Assembly (NCBI GenBank): GCA_964035575.1
Contig: OZ037914.1
Location: forward strand, 877,129-941,128
Direction of reading: 5' to 3'
Origin: Rhynchopus sp. YZ270_cl-10
Taxonomy: Eukaryota > Euglenozoa > Diplonemea > Diplonemida > Diplonemidae
DNA length: 64,000 nucleotides
In this document: in pieces, positions 1-10,704 of the stretch
Numbering within the stretch: the first letter of the stretch is position 1
Layout: each line of letters opens with the position of its first letter
Made by a program: the position numbers and the translations under genes
Notes under the pieces: model-generated
Seen by the model: only the letters and a program-made list of their open reading frames with translations
Database searches by the model: none
Told to the model about the DNA's origin: nothing

Positions 1-124
1 TTGTGATGTTTCTGTGATCAGAGTGGACCCCTGATCACGCAGTGAAATTATTTTGTTTGTGTCTTCCACACATTCATTCATGTTTCTTCCCCTTTGTCGC
101 TTCCGCCGTTTTTATTCGAAGAAC

Positions 125-144
125 CTAAGCAACGCGAGGCTCAG
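125..144. repeat. Hairpin H1-like, spacer A copy 1
   Basis: CTAAGC and GCTCAG flank an 8-nt loop ending in GCGAG. One A-C mismatch makes it weaker than the 801-820 copy. It recurs at the same place in every spacer A. Confidence 0.5.
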
Positions 145-800
145 TGTACACTGTAACCAAACGTTTGCTTACTTTCCTTTTATAGGGTAGCATAATTTTA
201 TTTTGGTGCCATTGCAAAATGTTCTGTAATTCTGTTGAGAAAGTTCTCTTCTGAAATAGTTTCTTCCATGTTCTACGTCCTCTTCTTGAGGTGTCCACAT
301 GGTGACAGCGAACCTTTTAGTTTTCCCCCCCAACAAATTCACCCAACAGACCAATTTTAGTTAACGAACAGCTCTTTTCAACCAAGCACGGTTCAGCTGA
401 CAAACGTTTTTGTTTGCTTTTTCTTTTTCCCTTTTTCATTCCACGTGGGGGTCTGCAACCCATGGTTGTGGTGCCCACTGCTCTTTCGGTGATTAAGCAG
501 AAGCTACGGTTTAACCTGCCACTTTCCCTTCCCATTTTTAGCGTGTTCCCGCACGATACCGACAGTGGTAAAGATGTGTGGGCACGAGTTCCTCTTTTTC
601 TGGTGCACACATTTCTGTCTGATTGCAATGGTCACAATACGTTGTCTCGCATTACATACTTCACGTCACCCTCACCTTTGTCAAATGCTCTATTTTTGAA
701 GGTGACAGTAATGAAGGCTTCGACTCTTGCAAACAGCCCCCTTTTTTGAAATGTGAAATGCATTGATCTTCTCAAGTTTTCTTTAACCTTACAGATGGCG

Positions 801-820
801 CTAAGCGAGGTGATGCTTAG
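801..820. repeat. Hairpin H1, spacer A copy 2
   Basis: A perfect 6-bp stem, CTAAGC/GCTTAG, is followed by GTTCATC. It is preceded at 773-794 by a pyrimidine-rich stretch ending in ACAG. The same hairpin lies at 3122-3141 and upstream of every array A gene. Confidence 0.65.
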
Positions 821-889
821 GTTCATCGTTATCAACTGTTTCTTTTGAAACTGCGGTGCACACGAGAGGCGTATTGCATCTCAGGGTTT

Positions 890-926
890 CTTCTCTTTTA
901 TTTTTTGACCCTCTCGTTTTATGCAG
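890..926 (+). promoter_or_regulatory. Putative splice acceptor in leader (pyrimidine tract, CAG)
   Basis: A T/C-rich tract runs into GCAG at 926, followed by GCGTCAAGAATCG, 170 bases before the ATG. The same tract-CAG-GCGTCAAG arrangement ends at 42366, 45011, 47335, 49659, 51980 and 54300. In the copy before the second gene (near 3243) the AG is changed to GG. It could be a trans-splice acceptor or the 3' end of a leader intron; this is inference from sequence shape only. Confidence 0.35.
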
Positions 927-1096
927 GCGTCAAGAATCGAAACATAGTGAACATTTTTTATTTTGTTACTGTTCAAGAAACAAGTTTGTTTGCACCCAGT
1001 AATTTGTCATCTTCGCTGTTCACATCCCACACCCAACGAGCACCACCCACAACAGATATTTCATACTTGTTTCGTTTTTCAACAACACACAGCACA

Positions 1097-1909
1097 ATGT
1101 CGACCACCTCGATGTTCGTTCTCCTCGGTATGGTTGCAGTTGCGTCTGCCCAGATCCAGCTGACCAGCTGCTCACGTGACGTTGACTGCCGCACCTACGA
1201 CGACGTTGTTGCAACCTGCACGTCGAACGCCTGTGCTTGCACGACCCCAGACACCACTGACTTCTGCAGTGGAAACTCCACCGGCACCACCGGTGTGTCG
1301 TACGTGTTCTCCTTCAACATTGAGTGTGATAAGTTCTTCACGAACCCTGCACTCATCAGCAAAATCCGTCTGTCCATTGAGCAGACTGTGTCCCTTGGAG
1401 AGATCGCCATTGACATCACCTTCTCGTGTGGATCTGTTGCGATGGTTGTGAACGGAGACATCCCTGTGGCAAGTGTTGCGTCGATCGGTGCGGACATCCA
1501 GACCAGCGTGGAGATTGCTGTTGCTGGGTCTGATCTGGAGAACACACTGACTGCAAGCAGTGTCAGTCTGGATGCGGGCAGCAGTGCCACCACCTGCAAC
1601 GTGACGTCCCCTGTTGCCACAGCTGTGTACGTTGCTGACACAAACACGTGCTCTGTGACCACCTGTGTGTCTGGGTACGAGCTCCAGACGAACGCACCTG
1701 ACTACGTCGCCACCTGTGTGGAGGTGAACGTGAACGTGGAGAGCCACGACGACGACGACCTTTCGGACGGTGCCATTGCTGGTATCGTGCTGGGTTGTGT
1801 TGGTTTCTGTGCGCTGATTGTGGCTGTGGTGTTCATTGCGGTGTCGAAGAAGAACGTTGCCTCTTCTGGCGAGAAGGAGAACAAGGAAAACGAGCCCATT
1901 GACGTGTGA
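1097..1909 (+). CDS. 12-cysteine type I membrane surface protein, paralog 1
   Basis: The protein has 270 aa and I recognise no named family. Residues 1-18 are a signal peptide with an ASA|Q cleavage site. The ectodomain has 12 cysteines (25, 31, 41, 46, 48, 57, 77, 111, 167, 185, 190, 207), probably six disulfides, with two N-glycosylation sequons (N60, N168) and a conserved FSCGSV at 109-114. An acidic stalk (DDDDLSD, 218-224) precedes one membrane helix (225-249) and a 21-residue charged tail ending EPIDV. The start at MSTTSM is chosen because it opens the signal peptide and is shared by all paralogs; the frame is open 84 codons further upstream, but that part is leader sequence. It differs from the genes at 42862 and 52151 by one residue (Ile rather than Met at 87). 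A cell-surface antigen or receptor role is inferred. Confidence 0.9.
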   Translation: MSTTSMFVLLGMVAVASAQIQLTSCSRDVDCRTYDDVVATCTSNACACTTPDTTDFCSGNSTGTTGVSYVFSFNIECDKFFTNPALISKIRLSIEQTVSLGEIAIDITFSCGSVAMVVNGDIPVASVASIGADIQTSVEIAVAGSDLENTLTASSVSLDAGSSATTCNVTSPVATAVYVADTNTCSVTTCVSGYELQTNAPDYVATCVEVNVNVESHDDDDLSDGAIAGIVLGCVGFCALIVAVVFIAVSKKNVASSGEKENKENEPIDV

Positions 1910-2147
1910 ACTTAGGGACGTAGTGCGCTGACGGTCCGACGCTTTAAGCGATGATCTAACCTTTTGTCTAAAGCGCGCCACATGCGAAGTTGACACAAAG
2001 CAAACGAAAATTGAATTAGCTTTTGTCAGCATAGTTATCAACATTATTCCGCAACACATTTGATCAGGATTCATAAAGAAAAAAAGTAGTATTGAAGAAA
2101 TCCCCCCACTGCACCTTGGTGGTGTTCAGCGTTTTTTTGAATGGTGA

Positions 2148-2366
2148 TCAAGCGTACTTTTGTGCCACGCTGATCACAGAAACATCACAAGGAGGAAAAT
2201 ACCAGGATAGTAAAGCTGTAAACCCAGAATGTGATTTTTGTTTGTTCACATTTCAGATTTTGCGATTGTTTGTTATTTTTCGTGATTTTGTGCGATTCGC
2301 ATTCCAGATGTTGTCATTTTTTGTGATGTTTCTGTGATCAGAGTGGAACCCTGATCACGTAGTGAA
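2148..2366. repeat. MITE-like inverted-repeat module inside spacer A
   Basis: The left arm (about 2148-2193) and right arm (about 2318-2366) are imperfect reverse complements of roughly 45 bp. They share CTGATCACAGAAACATCACA and an outer TGATCA. About 125 AT-rich bases separate the arms. Other copies lie near 37145, 43907, 46231, 48555, 50880 and 53202. At 37145 the outer arms match better (GGTGATCAGGGGT on both sides). The module was probably present before the array expanded. Confidence 0.55.
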
Positions 2367-3121
2367 ATTAATTTTGTTTGTGTCTTCCACACATTCATTC
2401 ATGTTTCTTCCCCTTTGTCGCTTCCGCCGTTTTTATTCGAAGAACCTAAGCAACGTGAGGCTCAGTGTATACTGTAACCAAACGTTTGTTTACTTTCCTT
2501 TTATAGGGTAGCATAATTTTATTTTGGTGCCATTGCAAAATGTTCTGTAATTCTGTTGAGAAAGTTCTCTTCTGAAATAGTTTCTTCCATGTTCTACGTC
2601 CTCTTCTTGAGGTGTCCACATGGTGACAGCGAACCTTTTAGTTTTTCCCCCCAACAAATTCACCCCACAGACCAATTTTAGTTAACGAACAGCTCTTTTC
2701 AACCAAGCACGGTTCAGCTGACAAACGTTTTTGTTTGCTTTTTCTTTTTCCCTTTTTCATTCCACGTGGGGGTCTGCAACCCATGGTTGTGGTGCCCACT
2801 GCTCTTTCGGTGATTAAGCAGAAGCTACAGTTTAACCTGCCACTTTCCCTTCCCATTTTTAGCGTGTTCCCGCACGATACCGACAGTGGTAAAGATGTGT
2901 GGGCACGAGTTCCTCTTTTTCTGGTGCACACATTTCTGTCTGATTGCAATGGTCACAATACGTTGTCTCGCATTACATACTTCACGTCACCCTCACCTTT
3001 GTCAAATGCTCTATTTTTGAAGGTGACAGTAATGAAGGCTTCGACTCTTGCAAACAGCCCCCTTTTTTGAAATGTGAAATGCATTGATCTTCTCAAGTTT
3101 TCTTTAACCTTACAGATGGCG

Positions 3122-3141
3122 CTAAGCGAGGTGATGCTTAG
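3122..3141. repeat. Hairpin H1, spacer A
   Basis: Same CTAAGC/GCTTAG stem and GTTCATC trailer as at 801-820, again just after a tract ending ACAG. Confidence 0.6.
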
Positions 3142-3408
3142 GTTCATCGTTATCAACTGTTTCTTTTGAAACTGCGGTGCACACGAGAGGCGTATTGCAT
3201 CTCTGGGTTTCTTCTCTTTTATTGACCCTCTCGTTTTATGCGGGCGTCAAGAATCGAACCATAGTGAACATTTTCCATTTTGTTACTGTTCAAGAAACAA
3301 GTTTGTTTGCACCCATTTGTTTGTCATCTTCGCTGTTCACACCACACACCCAACGAGCACCACCCACAACAGATATTTGATAGTTGTTTCGTTTTTCAAC
3401 AACACACA

Positions 3409-4209
3409 ATGTCGACCACCTCGATGTTCGTTCTCCTCGGTATGGTTGCAGTTGCGTCTGCCCAGATCCAGCTCTCCACCTGCGTGCAGGACCTGGACTG
3501 CCGCACCTACGAGGATACTGTTGCAACCTGCGCGTCGAGTGGCTGCTCGTGCACTGCCCCCGACACCACTGACTTCTGCAGTGCCAACTCCACCGGCACC
3601 ACCGGTGTGTCGTACGTGTTCTCCTTCAACGTTGAGTGCGATCTTCTTTTCAGCAACCCTGCACTCATCAGCAGAATCCGTCTGACCATTGAGCAGACTG
3701 TGTCCCTTGGAGAGATCACGGTTGAAATCACCTTCTCGTGTGGATCTGCAGAGGTGATTGTATCCGGAGACTTCCCTGTGTCGAGCGTTGCCACCATTGG
3801 TGCGGACATCCAGACCAGCGTGGAGACTGCCGTTGTGGGATCGGAGCTGGAGAACACGCTGACTGCAAGCGGTGCGAGTGTGGACGCAGGCACGACCACC
3901 ACGAAGTGCTCTGTGACGTCACCTGCTGCGACTGCTGTGTACGTGGCGTCTTCCAACGCGTGCACGGTGACCAGCTGTGTGTCTGGCTACGAGCTGACCA
4001 CCACCGCACCCACCTACGTGGCCAGCTGCACGGAGGTCCAGACTGCGGATGACGACGACCTCTCGGACGGTGCCATCGCTGGTATCGTGCTTGGGTTGGT
4101 CGCCTTCGTCGCCCTCATCGTCGCTGCTGCCTACATTGTCTTCTCGAAGAAGCCCGACGCCGTCGAGATGGAGCAGCAGAAGACCACCAACGAGCCTATG
4201 GGCGTCTAA
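3409..4209 (+). CDS. 12-cysteine type I membrane surface protein, paralog 2
   Basis: The protein has 266 aa. The signal peptide is identical to paralog 1, but the ectodomain has diverged (CVQDLDCRTYEDTVATC start, DLLFSNP in the centre). All 12 cysteines are kept. Only the first sequon (NST) remains, because the second is CSVTSP. The stalk DDDDLSD is followed by one helix and a tail ending NEPMGV. Upstream it has the array A spacer; downstream the sequence is unrelated, so this is the right edge of the first array segment. The leader carries a small deletion just before the ATG and has lost the CAG of the acceptor-like site. A surface role is inferred as for paralog 1. Confidence 0.9.
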   Translation: MSTTSMFVLLGMVAVASAQIQLSTCVQDLDCRTYEDTVATCASSGCSCTAPDTTDFCSANSTGTTGVSYVFSFNVECDLLFSNPALISRIRLTIEQTVSLGEITVEITFSCGSAEVIVSGDFPVSSVATIGADIQTSVETAVVGSELENTLTASGASVDAGTTTTKCSVTSPAATAVYVASSNACTVTSCVSGYELTTTAPTYVASCTEVQTADDDDLSDGAIAGIVLGLVAFVALIVAAAYIVFSKKPDAVEMEQQKTTNEPMGV

Positions 4210-5689
4210 TTGCCTTTTTCTTTATTGTAAACAAAAAAATATACTGACACGGTGGGGAAAGTATCAAAAGAAACAAAAAAAAAAAAAAAAGTTTTCGCAA
4301 AAAAATAAAATAAAATGAAAGTTTCAAAAGAAACAATAATTCAGTAGTTATATTGTATAGTGGTCGAACGGACTGTGGTTCGTTCTTAGAACCCGGTCTT
4401 TTTGTTGACTATTTTTAGTATTACACGTACAGAATCCTAGTGAACTGTTTTCATTTTGGTGGAAGTGTTCGAGGGTGCGCTCTCTCATGAAAAATGGGGG
4501 TTTTGTCATGTTTTTTTTTTTGTGATGCCTTTGTTTAAGCGTCTTTCAGAAGGTGACTAAGCACAGAGGGTCATCTTATGAACTATTCTTTTACGTTTAA
4601 ACTGGCTCATCTGCATGATTACATAATGTAGCCTCCTTTTTTTCTTCATGCTCGCCCCGATATTTCTGTCAAATGAATCAAAACAACCTGAGAAACAGAA
4701 AAAAGAAATGGAAGTAAAATACACATCCGCACAAAAAAAAAAAAAACAAAAAAAATTAAGTAACCACATACACCAATACCCGTCCGGTAGTTTGTATTTT
4801 ATTTTTTATCGATATTTTCTGCGACATCAGCAGTCCAAGGTCGGTTAAATAAATTGGTTTATTTGATTGCTTCCCTGGGCTTGCTGGTTCCTTTTTTTTT
4901 TTTTTTTTTCTTCTTTTGTTACTATTTTTCCTCCTTTTTTTTACCCCCCTTTTTCATTTTTTTTTCGCCTACACCTTTCCCCACCCCTGGCACTCTTAGC
5001 AAGGAAGTCGTTTACCTTGAACCCAGCCCTACCAGACCAGAGGTTACCACAAAATGCACTCTCATCGTCCACCCTTTTTTTCTTTGTGGACAAAGGTGCC
5101 CGTCTGTGCACACCCTAACGTTGTTTCACAGACACGATTTCTGTACAGAAAACCCCTACTATCTTTGCCACATATTTTTTGGCGACACACGTCCTCCCCA
5201 AAAAAAAAAAAAAAAATAACAATCTGGGTAGTAAAGACTGTCTTCCTGTTGGCTACACTAAATACAGATTGTCCAAAAAAACAAAAAAAAGAAAGTGTGC
5301 CTGACCATCTACCCGATGGCATCCCGTAGTCGAATTATCAGCAAAAAAACAAAGCAAAAAAACTGACGGAAATCACGCTCAGAGGTAACTGCAATACAAC
5401 CCTAACAATTTTTCGGGGAAAGCAACTAAAAAAAAAAGACCCGGCTAATCCAAAAACACACTAAACCGAGTTTCCAAGATTAGTAACTAGAAGGGTCCTT
5501 CCCCGAATAGTGTATAGGATGTCTGTGTGTGCATTCTTTTTTCTTCTTTTTTTTTCTCTTCAATTATGTGGTCATAATGCATCCCTGGGTTTTTCGGAAC
5601 TATCTTACGTTGTTCCCCCTTCCCGATCAGCGTTGCCACATTTTTAAAAAAAAATCACCCAACATTTCTCCTCCTGGCTCGATTTTTTT
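4210..5689. other. Gene-free spacer with homopolymer runs
   Basis: No gene is supported. The DNA is AT-rich with repeated T and A runs (for example about 4893-4909 and 5201-5215). A degenerate H1 hairpin follows AAGGTGA at 4551-4582 (CTAAGCACAGAGG then TCATCTTAT). A short relative of the AGTG...CACT repeat lies at about 5229-5263. Confidence 0.6.
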
Positions 5690-7925
5690 TGAGAAAAGTT
5701 CGATTTCGGCCTCGAAAATTACCGTGACACCGATTTGTCACGGAATTTTGTCACGGAATTTTTTTGAAAGATTCGATTTCGTGACAAAAAAAAATCGATT
5801 TCGTGACAAACCAATTTTTTCATTGACACACAAAATTCGATTTCGTGACAAACCGATTTTTTCATTGACAAAAAAAAATTCGATTTCGTGACAAATCCAA
5901 AAATTCAGTGACAAAAAAATGTCAATGAAAAAATGGATTTTGTCAAGGAAACCGAACTTTTTGTCACGGAAAAAGTCGTGACAGAAATGGATTTTGTCAA
6001 GGAAACCAAACTTTTTGTCACGGAAAAAGTCGTGACAGGGCACTGGGTACTGGGTACACTGGACACAAGGATAAAAGTTGTGAAAGAGCAACCACAGCTC
6101 CACATGACAAACACAAAAGTGTCCAGTCACGTGGGGCATGCATGCACTGAGGAGATAATGATCCAACAATTTACAAGAAAGATTACTTAACCTACTGCTG
6201 GAAATTGCCAGGTCGTAGTAACACACAAAGTGTGCCTCCGTTCGGGAAGACCGGATATTCTAGAGACCAAAAAGGCCTCAAGAATATCTTCCGGTAGTCA
6301 AGGTATAACCGAATGAACGGCCCAAGACCCCCGTGGAGAAGTTAAATGTGTAATGCTATCAGGTAGAAACTGCGAACACTGTCTTACCCTCCTCAATGCA
6401 TGGTGGAAGATGTCTTTACAACAAATATCCTGTACCCAGGTACCAGGTTCCCAGACCCACGTAGTACCACGTCGCAGTACTACGCAAAATTTACCACCAG
6501 ACCCTGTCTTCGTGCACCTTAAGTACAACGCCGCAGACAGGCCAAACATGCGTTGGACTCAGAGGAATGCCTGCTGTGCAGTGTATCAAAACATGAGAAC
6601 CAACTCCCAGCAACAAGGGGCGCCTTTTGGCGGGCGTTGTTGAGGGTGTTTGGGGTGCAAAGTTTTCCACAATTTTGATGCGCGGGTACAGAAGTGTTAT
6701 CTTGTTCTTTCATCTCTAGGAATGTAAATGTCAATCGCGTTTAACTACCACTAGGGCTTGTTCAGTGAACCCACGAGGGGTCGAAGGGGGTTGGTTATCC
6801 CGTATCTATCAAAGGTTGTGTCGACCAGGCGAAACCACTATGTTACGCTGTACGTTGTTAAATCCGAAGAAATAACACTTTAGCAGCCGCAGGAAGTTTG
6901 CTAAAAAGAGTGCCTCACGCTACACAAACCACCACCCGCGATTGACTTAGATGTTATAACAAAGAGAATTCAGAACAAAACAACACCCTGCCCCATACAC
7001 ACTAAATTGTCATGCTTCGAGAGCATGCCTGGGCCAAAATTACTATGACGAAAAGGCAACAAGACCACCCACAAGGAGTGTGAATTGTGCACTGGTTTTC
7101 TGGGGGAACAAACAATATTTTCTTGTGTCTAGTCCTCCGGAAGCAGAGGACAGACTTTCCGGAAGGTTTCCAAAGTCGAATTTCTTGCACTAGCTATGCT
7201 CCCTGGTTAATGGCTATAGCAGTGACTGACAAAGTGTTCCCACCCCCCTTTCCACCACCATAATAACCGAACTCTGCTTATCAAACCACAATCTGAATCT
7301 GCTTCCGTCGCATGCGCTGGTGGATTCGATCTGTTTTGGTGTGTGTAATGGAATGTATGGGTGAGGGTTGGGGTATTAGGTATAGAAACTTGCGCACCCA
7401 TTAATTTTTTACCGAATGAAAATGAAATCTGCAATGAGTGTCTGCTGCATATCATTTAGTGGGGCTGGCCTCTGGCCAGAGGCGTGCAAGCCTGACCGTG
7501 TTCGCGATATACTAAGTCTTGCATAATCATAAAGTTATCATACCTTGTGTCTTCAGTCTCTGCCCTTAGGTTTCTAGACAGCTCAAGAATGGCCTCTTTT
7601 GTGTTTGTCAAGTGGCTGTCTGGTCACTTTTCAGTGACTGGCGGGTTGGCTGTCACGACTTTTTCCTTGACAAAATCCATTTTTTTCAATGACATTTTTT
7701 TGTCAATGAAAAAATGGATTTGTCACGAAATCGAATTTTTTTTTTGTCAATGAAAAAAGTCATTTGTCACTAAATTGAATTTTGTGTGTCAATGAAAAAA
7801 TCGGCTTGTCACGAAATCGAACTTTTTTTGTCACGAAATCGAATCTTTCAAAAAAAATCCGTGACAAAGTACCGTGACAAATCGGTGTCACGGGTATTTT
7901 CGAGGCCGAAATCGAACTTTTCTCA
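5690..7925. mobile_element. Foldback-type DNA element with ~300-bp repetitive inverted ends
   Basis: The left end (5690-6038) and right end (7650-7925) are reverse complements over nearly their whole length, beginning TGAGAAAAGTTCGATTTCGG. Both arms are built from short subrepeats (TTTGTCACGAAATCGA-like and GTCAATGAAAAAA-like). The left arm also carries a tandem duplication of about 54 bp ending at 6038. The 1.6-kb interior lacks the homopolymer runs of its surroundings and has no frame over about 100 codons, so no transposase is seen. Both ends sit in T runs, which hides any target duplication. Repetitive inverted ends around a non-coding core are typical of foldback elements. Confidence 0.75.
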
Positions 7926-7944
7926 TTTTTTTTTAAAGAAGGTG

Positions 7945-7964
7945 ACTAATCACGAGAGGTTTAG
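7945..7964. repeat. Hairpin H1, degenerate copy
   Basis: AAGGTGACTAATC and GGTTTAG flank the ACGAGA loop, and GTTCATCTCAT follows. One base pair is lost relative to the consensus. It lies just outside the foldback element. Confidence 0.5.
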
Positions 7965-8859
7965 GTTCATCTCATCAACCCCCCCCTTTTTTTTTGAGGT
8001 ACACTGTCAAGGCTGTATTTCAAAGCCACATTTTTTTTTAATAGTGTAGTTAGCGTGACAGGGAGTTTGTCGGTTTTCATTCTCTGAGTATGGGTGTGTT
8101 TTTTTTTTATTCCTACAAAAGCTTTGCTTTAAAGGAGAAATAGTATTTACCGTGTACGGTCGCCAAATCATCCCTCAAACAGGAGGATTTTTTGTGCAAT
8201 CAACGAAATTTTCCTATATCAGAGAGTGGAGTGTAATTCTTGGTATTTGTCATAGCAACAAAAAATGCTTTCACCTTGGGAGACGCCCTCTGCGAAAGCT
8301 TCCAAGTGTTTATAACACTTTTCTGGATGTCTTTTGAGGGTCATAAGTCTCTTGTAATACGCATCTTATTCCCCTTTTTTTGGGGGGCATTTTCTTCATT
8401 ATTTTCAGAACTTTCTTTTGCGGTCCATACCGTCAATTTATTGATTTTTTTTTCTCGAATTTCTGTCTTTATTGCAATGAAAATGCGAAAATTGTACCCT
8501 TTTTATTTTTATTTTAGTCAAACACATTTTTTGTGAAAGAAGGTGGGGAAGGGGGAGGGGAAAAATTCTTCTTTTTGTTTATCAGATGTAAACCACGAAA
8601 TGGATTGTAGGACTGCATGATTGGGTGTCCCCCGGTACAACGGATCATGTACCGAGGTACCCTGTCACGAAAGGGCTTTGTATTTCAACTCTACTTTGTT
8701 TGGTTGTGAAAACCATGCCACCAATTTCTGACTTCAGTTTACACAAGACAAAGATTCTGTGCAACTTTGCGCACAAAAACGGAATACCCGATCGTCTTTT
8801 TATAGTTTTTCTGAAATAAAAAAAAAGTTTTTTTTTTTAAATATACCGGAGTAATGTGA

Positions 8860-8879
8860 CTAAGTACGAGAGACTTTAG
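8860..8879. repeat. Hairpin H1, copy with changed base pair
   Basis: The stem reads CTAAGT and ACTTTAG: the C of the consensus has become T and its partner G has become A, so pairing survives (with one extra T). The loop ACGAGAG is intact. Confidence 0.55.
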
Positions 8880-8936
8880 TTAATATCATTACCCCTTCTT
8901 TTATTCAGTGTCTGCCTCCCAGAGGCGTTTTCACTG

Positions 8937-10304
8937 TTAACCCTTTAGCCCCCAGCTGGACATATATGTCCAAGCAAATCCCAACGAGCAATGGGAAAAG
9001 TTCTACTCATTTTCGTAAAAACATTTTTTATATTTTGAAAGATTTTGCGCCGATCTTTCAAAAGAAGCAAGAATCAAAAAGTTTTGTGCATCGGGTATAT
9101 CTTTGGATGCTGGAGGGAAGGCGGGACTGCCACAGAAAATCATGTTTTTTGACCAACACCCCCTGAAATATCCCTCCTAATACCACTAGGCTATTAATGG
9201 AGTTCTACTCATTTTCAGAAAAACATTTTTTTATATTTTGAAAGATTTTTCACCGATCTTTCAAAATACGCCATCTAAGAACACTTTTATGCATCTGGGT
9301 TTTCCTTGGATGTCGGGGAGCGTGAAAAAGTACGGGAAAAAGTCACTTTTCCAGAGCCTCCATGTGATCAAAAATTTTCTACTCGTTTTCGTGGAAACAC
9401 TTTTTTTGTGTGGAAAGATTTCGTTCGCATCTTTCAAAATACGCAAAAATCGAAAACTTTTATGCATCTGTGATATCCTCGGATTTTGGTGAGATTTTAC
9501 CACCAAAATCATGATTTTTAACATTGCTAAGGTCGCAAGGCTAGTAGGGTTGATAAGTAGGGTTCTACTCATTTTCGTGAAAAGATTTTTACATTTTTGG
9601 AAAGATTTGATGTCAAATCTGTCAAAAGAAGCAAGAATCGAAAACTTTTGTGCATCTGAGTGCACTTTGGAAGTCCGTGAGAACCACCACCAAAATCACT
9701 GTTTTTTCTGCCTTATTCCCACCCAGAACACACTATAAGCCGGGTTTTCACTATTTTTTCGTATTTTAGAGTGCTTTTTTTGTGAATTTTCGGCACACAG
9801 GGTCGTTCTGACCCGTTCTGGGGGTGTTTCGGACCTGTAGATGCCAAAAAACGTGAAAAAAATCGCATTTTTACGTGTGTAATGGTGTTTCAGTGTAAAT
9901 CGTTAGGGAAATCGATTTTTAGACATGCTGCTAACAGAGCTACACTCATCTAAGTTGGGTTCTACTTGGACTTTTTGCTCGATTTTTTTTTCTTTGGAAA
10001 GATTTTGTGGCGAATCTTTCAAATAAAGCAGTTTTTGGGCGGCAATAATTTACTAGGGTTGTCTCGGCAGGTAGAGAGAGTAAAAAATCAAAAGGTCAAT
10101 TTTATGCTCACCTCATTTTGGGGATAACATTTTTTTTCGAAAAAAAACTTTAAAAAATGGAATTGAAAGCCGTGTTCAAAATCTTTCAATTGCGGCCAGG
10201 TACGATCAAAAATTTGCATCTGGGGTCCCCTTACCGGTTGGAGAGCCCCAAAAACCAAAACTCAAAAGTGGGTCGAAAATCTGGCCTGGGGGCTAAAGGG
10301 TTAA
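8937..10304. mobile_element. piggyBac-like non-autonomous DNA transposon
   Basis: TTAA at 8937-8940 and at 10301-10304 flank perfect 15-bp terminal inverted repeats, CCCTTTAGCCCCCAG at 8941-8955 and its reverse complement at 10286-10300. TTAA target duplication with ends starting CCC is the hallmark of the piggyBac superfamily. The interior has no transposase frame; it consists mainly of degenerate ~180-bp repeats. The host DNA on either side, rejoined at TTAA, reads like the H3 repeats at 18208 and 57484, so the insertion site is recognisable. Confidence 0.8.
9000..10040. repeat. Degenerate ~180-bp tandem repeats inside the piggyBac-like element
   Basis: Units start with TTCTACTCATTTTCGT-like sequence near 9000, 9203, 9378 and 9562, with a weaker one near 9969. 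Each has a small inverted repeat GAAAGAT...ATCTTTC around a G/C-containing spacer, then an AAAACTTTTGTGCATC-like tail. The repeats have diverged and have no coding capacity. Confidence 0.65.
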
Positions 10305-10401
10305 CTTTACATTTTTTTTTTTTGAAGAAAATGCAACGATGCCCAACCAAATACCCCCTAAACAGAGGCCGTTTATTTTTTTTTCATATTTTTTTTAGTG
10401 T

Positions 10402-10420
10402 GTGTGCACGAGATGCACAT
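10402..10420. repeat. Hairpin H2
   Basis: GTGTGC and GCACAT (one G-T pair) close the loop ACGAGAT, followed by TTCATCT. TTTTTTAG lies just upstream. Confidence 0.55.
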
Positions 10421-10684
10421 TTCATCTAACAAGGTTTCTTTTTGTTTTCTTCTCTCGATTTTTTGCGGAAGTTCGCGGGAAGAAGAGAATAAAAAAAAAG
10501 GGCTGTTGGCACCCCCCCCCCTCTGGTAGTCCGTTGTGACTAAGATATCGCGTAGCTTTTTTTTTCTCTTTTCATTTGAGTAATACGATGATGGTACCCC
10601 AGCCCATTTTCCCTTTTTTGTTCTTTTTCGCGATATTTTCGTGTGTTTTGTAACTCTTTTCCACTCTTTTTTTTTTATAGGTGA

Positions 10685-10704
10685 CTATGCACAGAGAGAC
10701 TTAG
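10685..10704. repeat. Hairpin H1, degenerate copy
   Basis: Follows a T run and ATAG-GTGA. The stem CTATGC/GACTTAG is imperfect, and the trailer CTTCATCTTA is conserved. Confidence 0.45.

Larger units (their letters stand above)
1..1096. repeat. Spacer A, right-hand part (array A)
   Basis: This is the gene-free leader region of the first gene; the window opens inside a spacer A copy. It matches 2322-3408 almost base for base and recurs upstream of the genes at 42862, 45186, 47510, 49834 and 52151, and up to about 54345 before the last gene. It contains hairpins at 125-144 and 801-820, a pyrimidine tract ending in CAG at about 926, and a conserved ~85-nt leader just before the ATG. Short frames on both strands recur in every copy only because the DNA is duplicated; I see no gene here. 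Confidence 0.85.
1910..3408. repeat. Spacer A, full copy between paralogs 1 and 2
   Basis: This 1.5-kb gene-free spacer begins GAACTTAGGGACGTAGTG after the stop codon. It holds an inverted-repeat module (2148-2366), hairpins H1 and the conserved leader. It is homologous to 43675-45185, 45999-47509, 48323-49833, 50647-52150 and 52964-54345, and its left part follows the gene ending at 36863. Confidence 0.85.
7926..8936. other. Gene-free spacer
   Basis: AT-rich with T runs and no supported gene. It holds H1 hairpins at 7945-7964 and 8860-8879, and the left half of an H3 repeat (about 8908-8940) at the edge of the piggyBac-like element. Confidence 0.55.

Noticed and set aside
317-835. Minus- and plus-strand frames of 67-111 codons repeated in every spacer A
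   Set aside because: Repeated because the DNA is duplicated; their lengths change with small indels between copies, and no protein-like features are visible.
845-1096. In-frame extension upstream of paralog 1 (and likewise 51899-52150)
   Set aside because: It lies in spacer A leader, varies in frame between copies, and would bury the conserved signal peptide inside the protein.
1172-2074. Long open frames on the minus strand opposite the surface-protein genes (also 16080-16955, 21829-22686, 42937-43824 and similar)
   Set aside because: They mirror the codon bias of the + strand genes and run into spacer without any protein features of their own.
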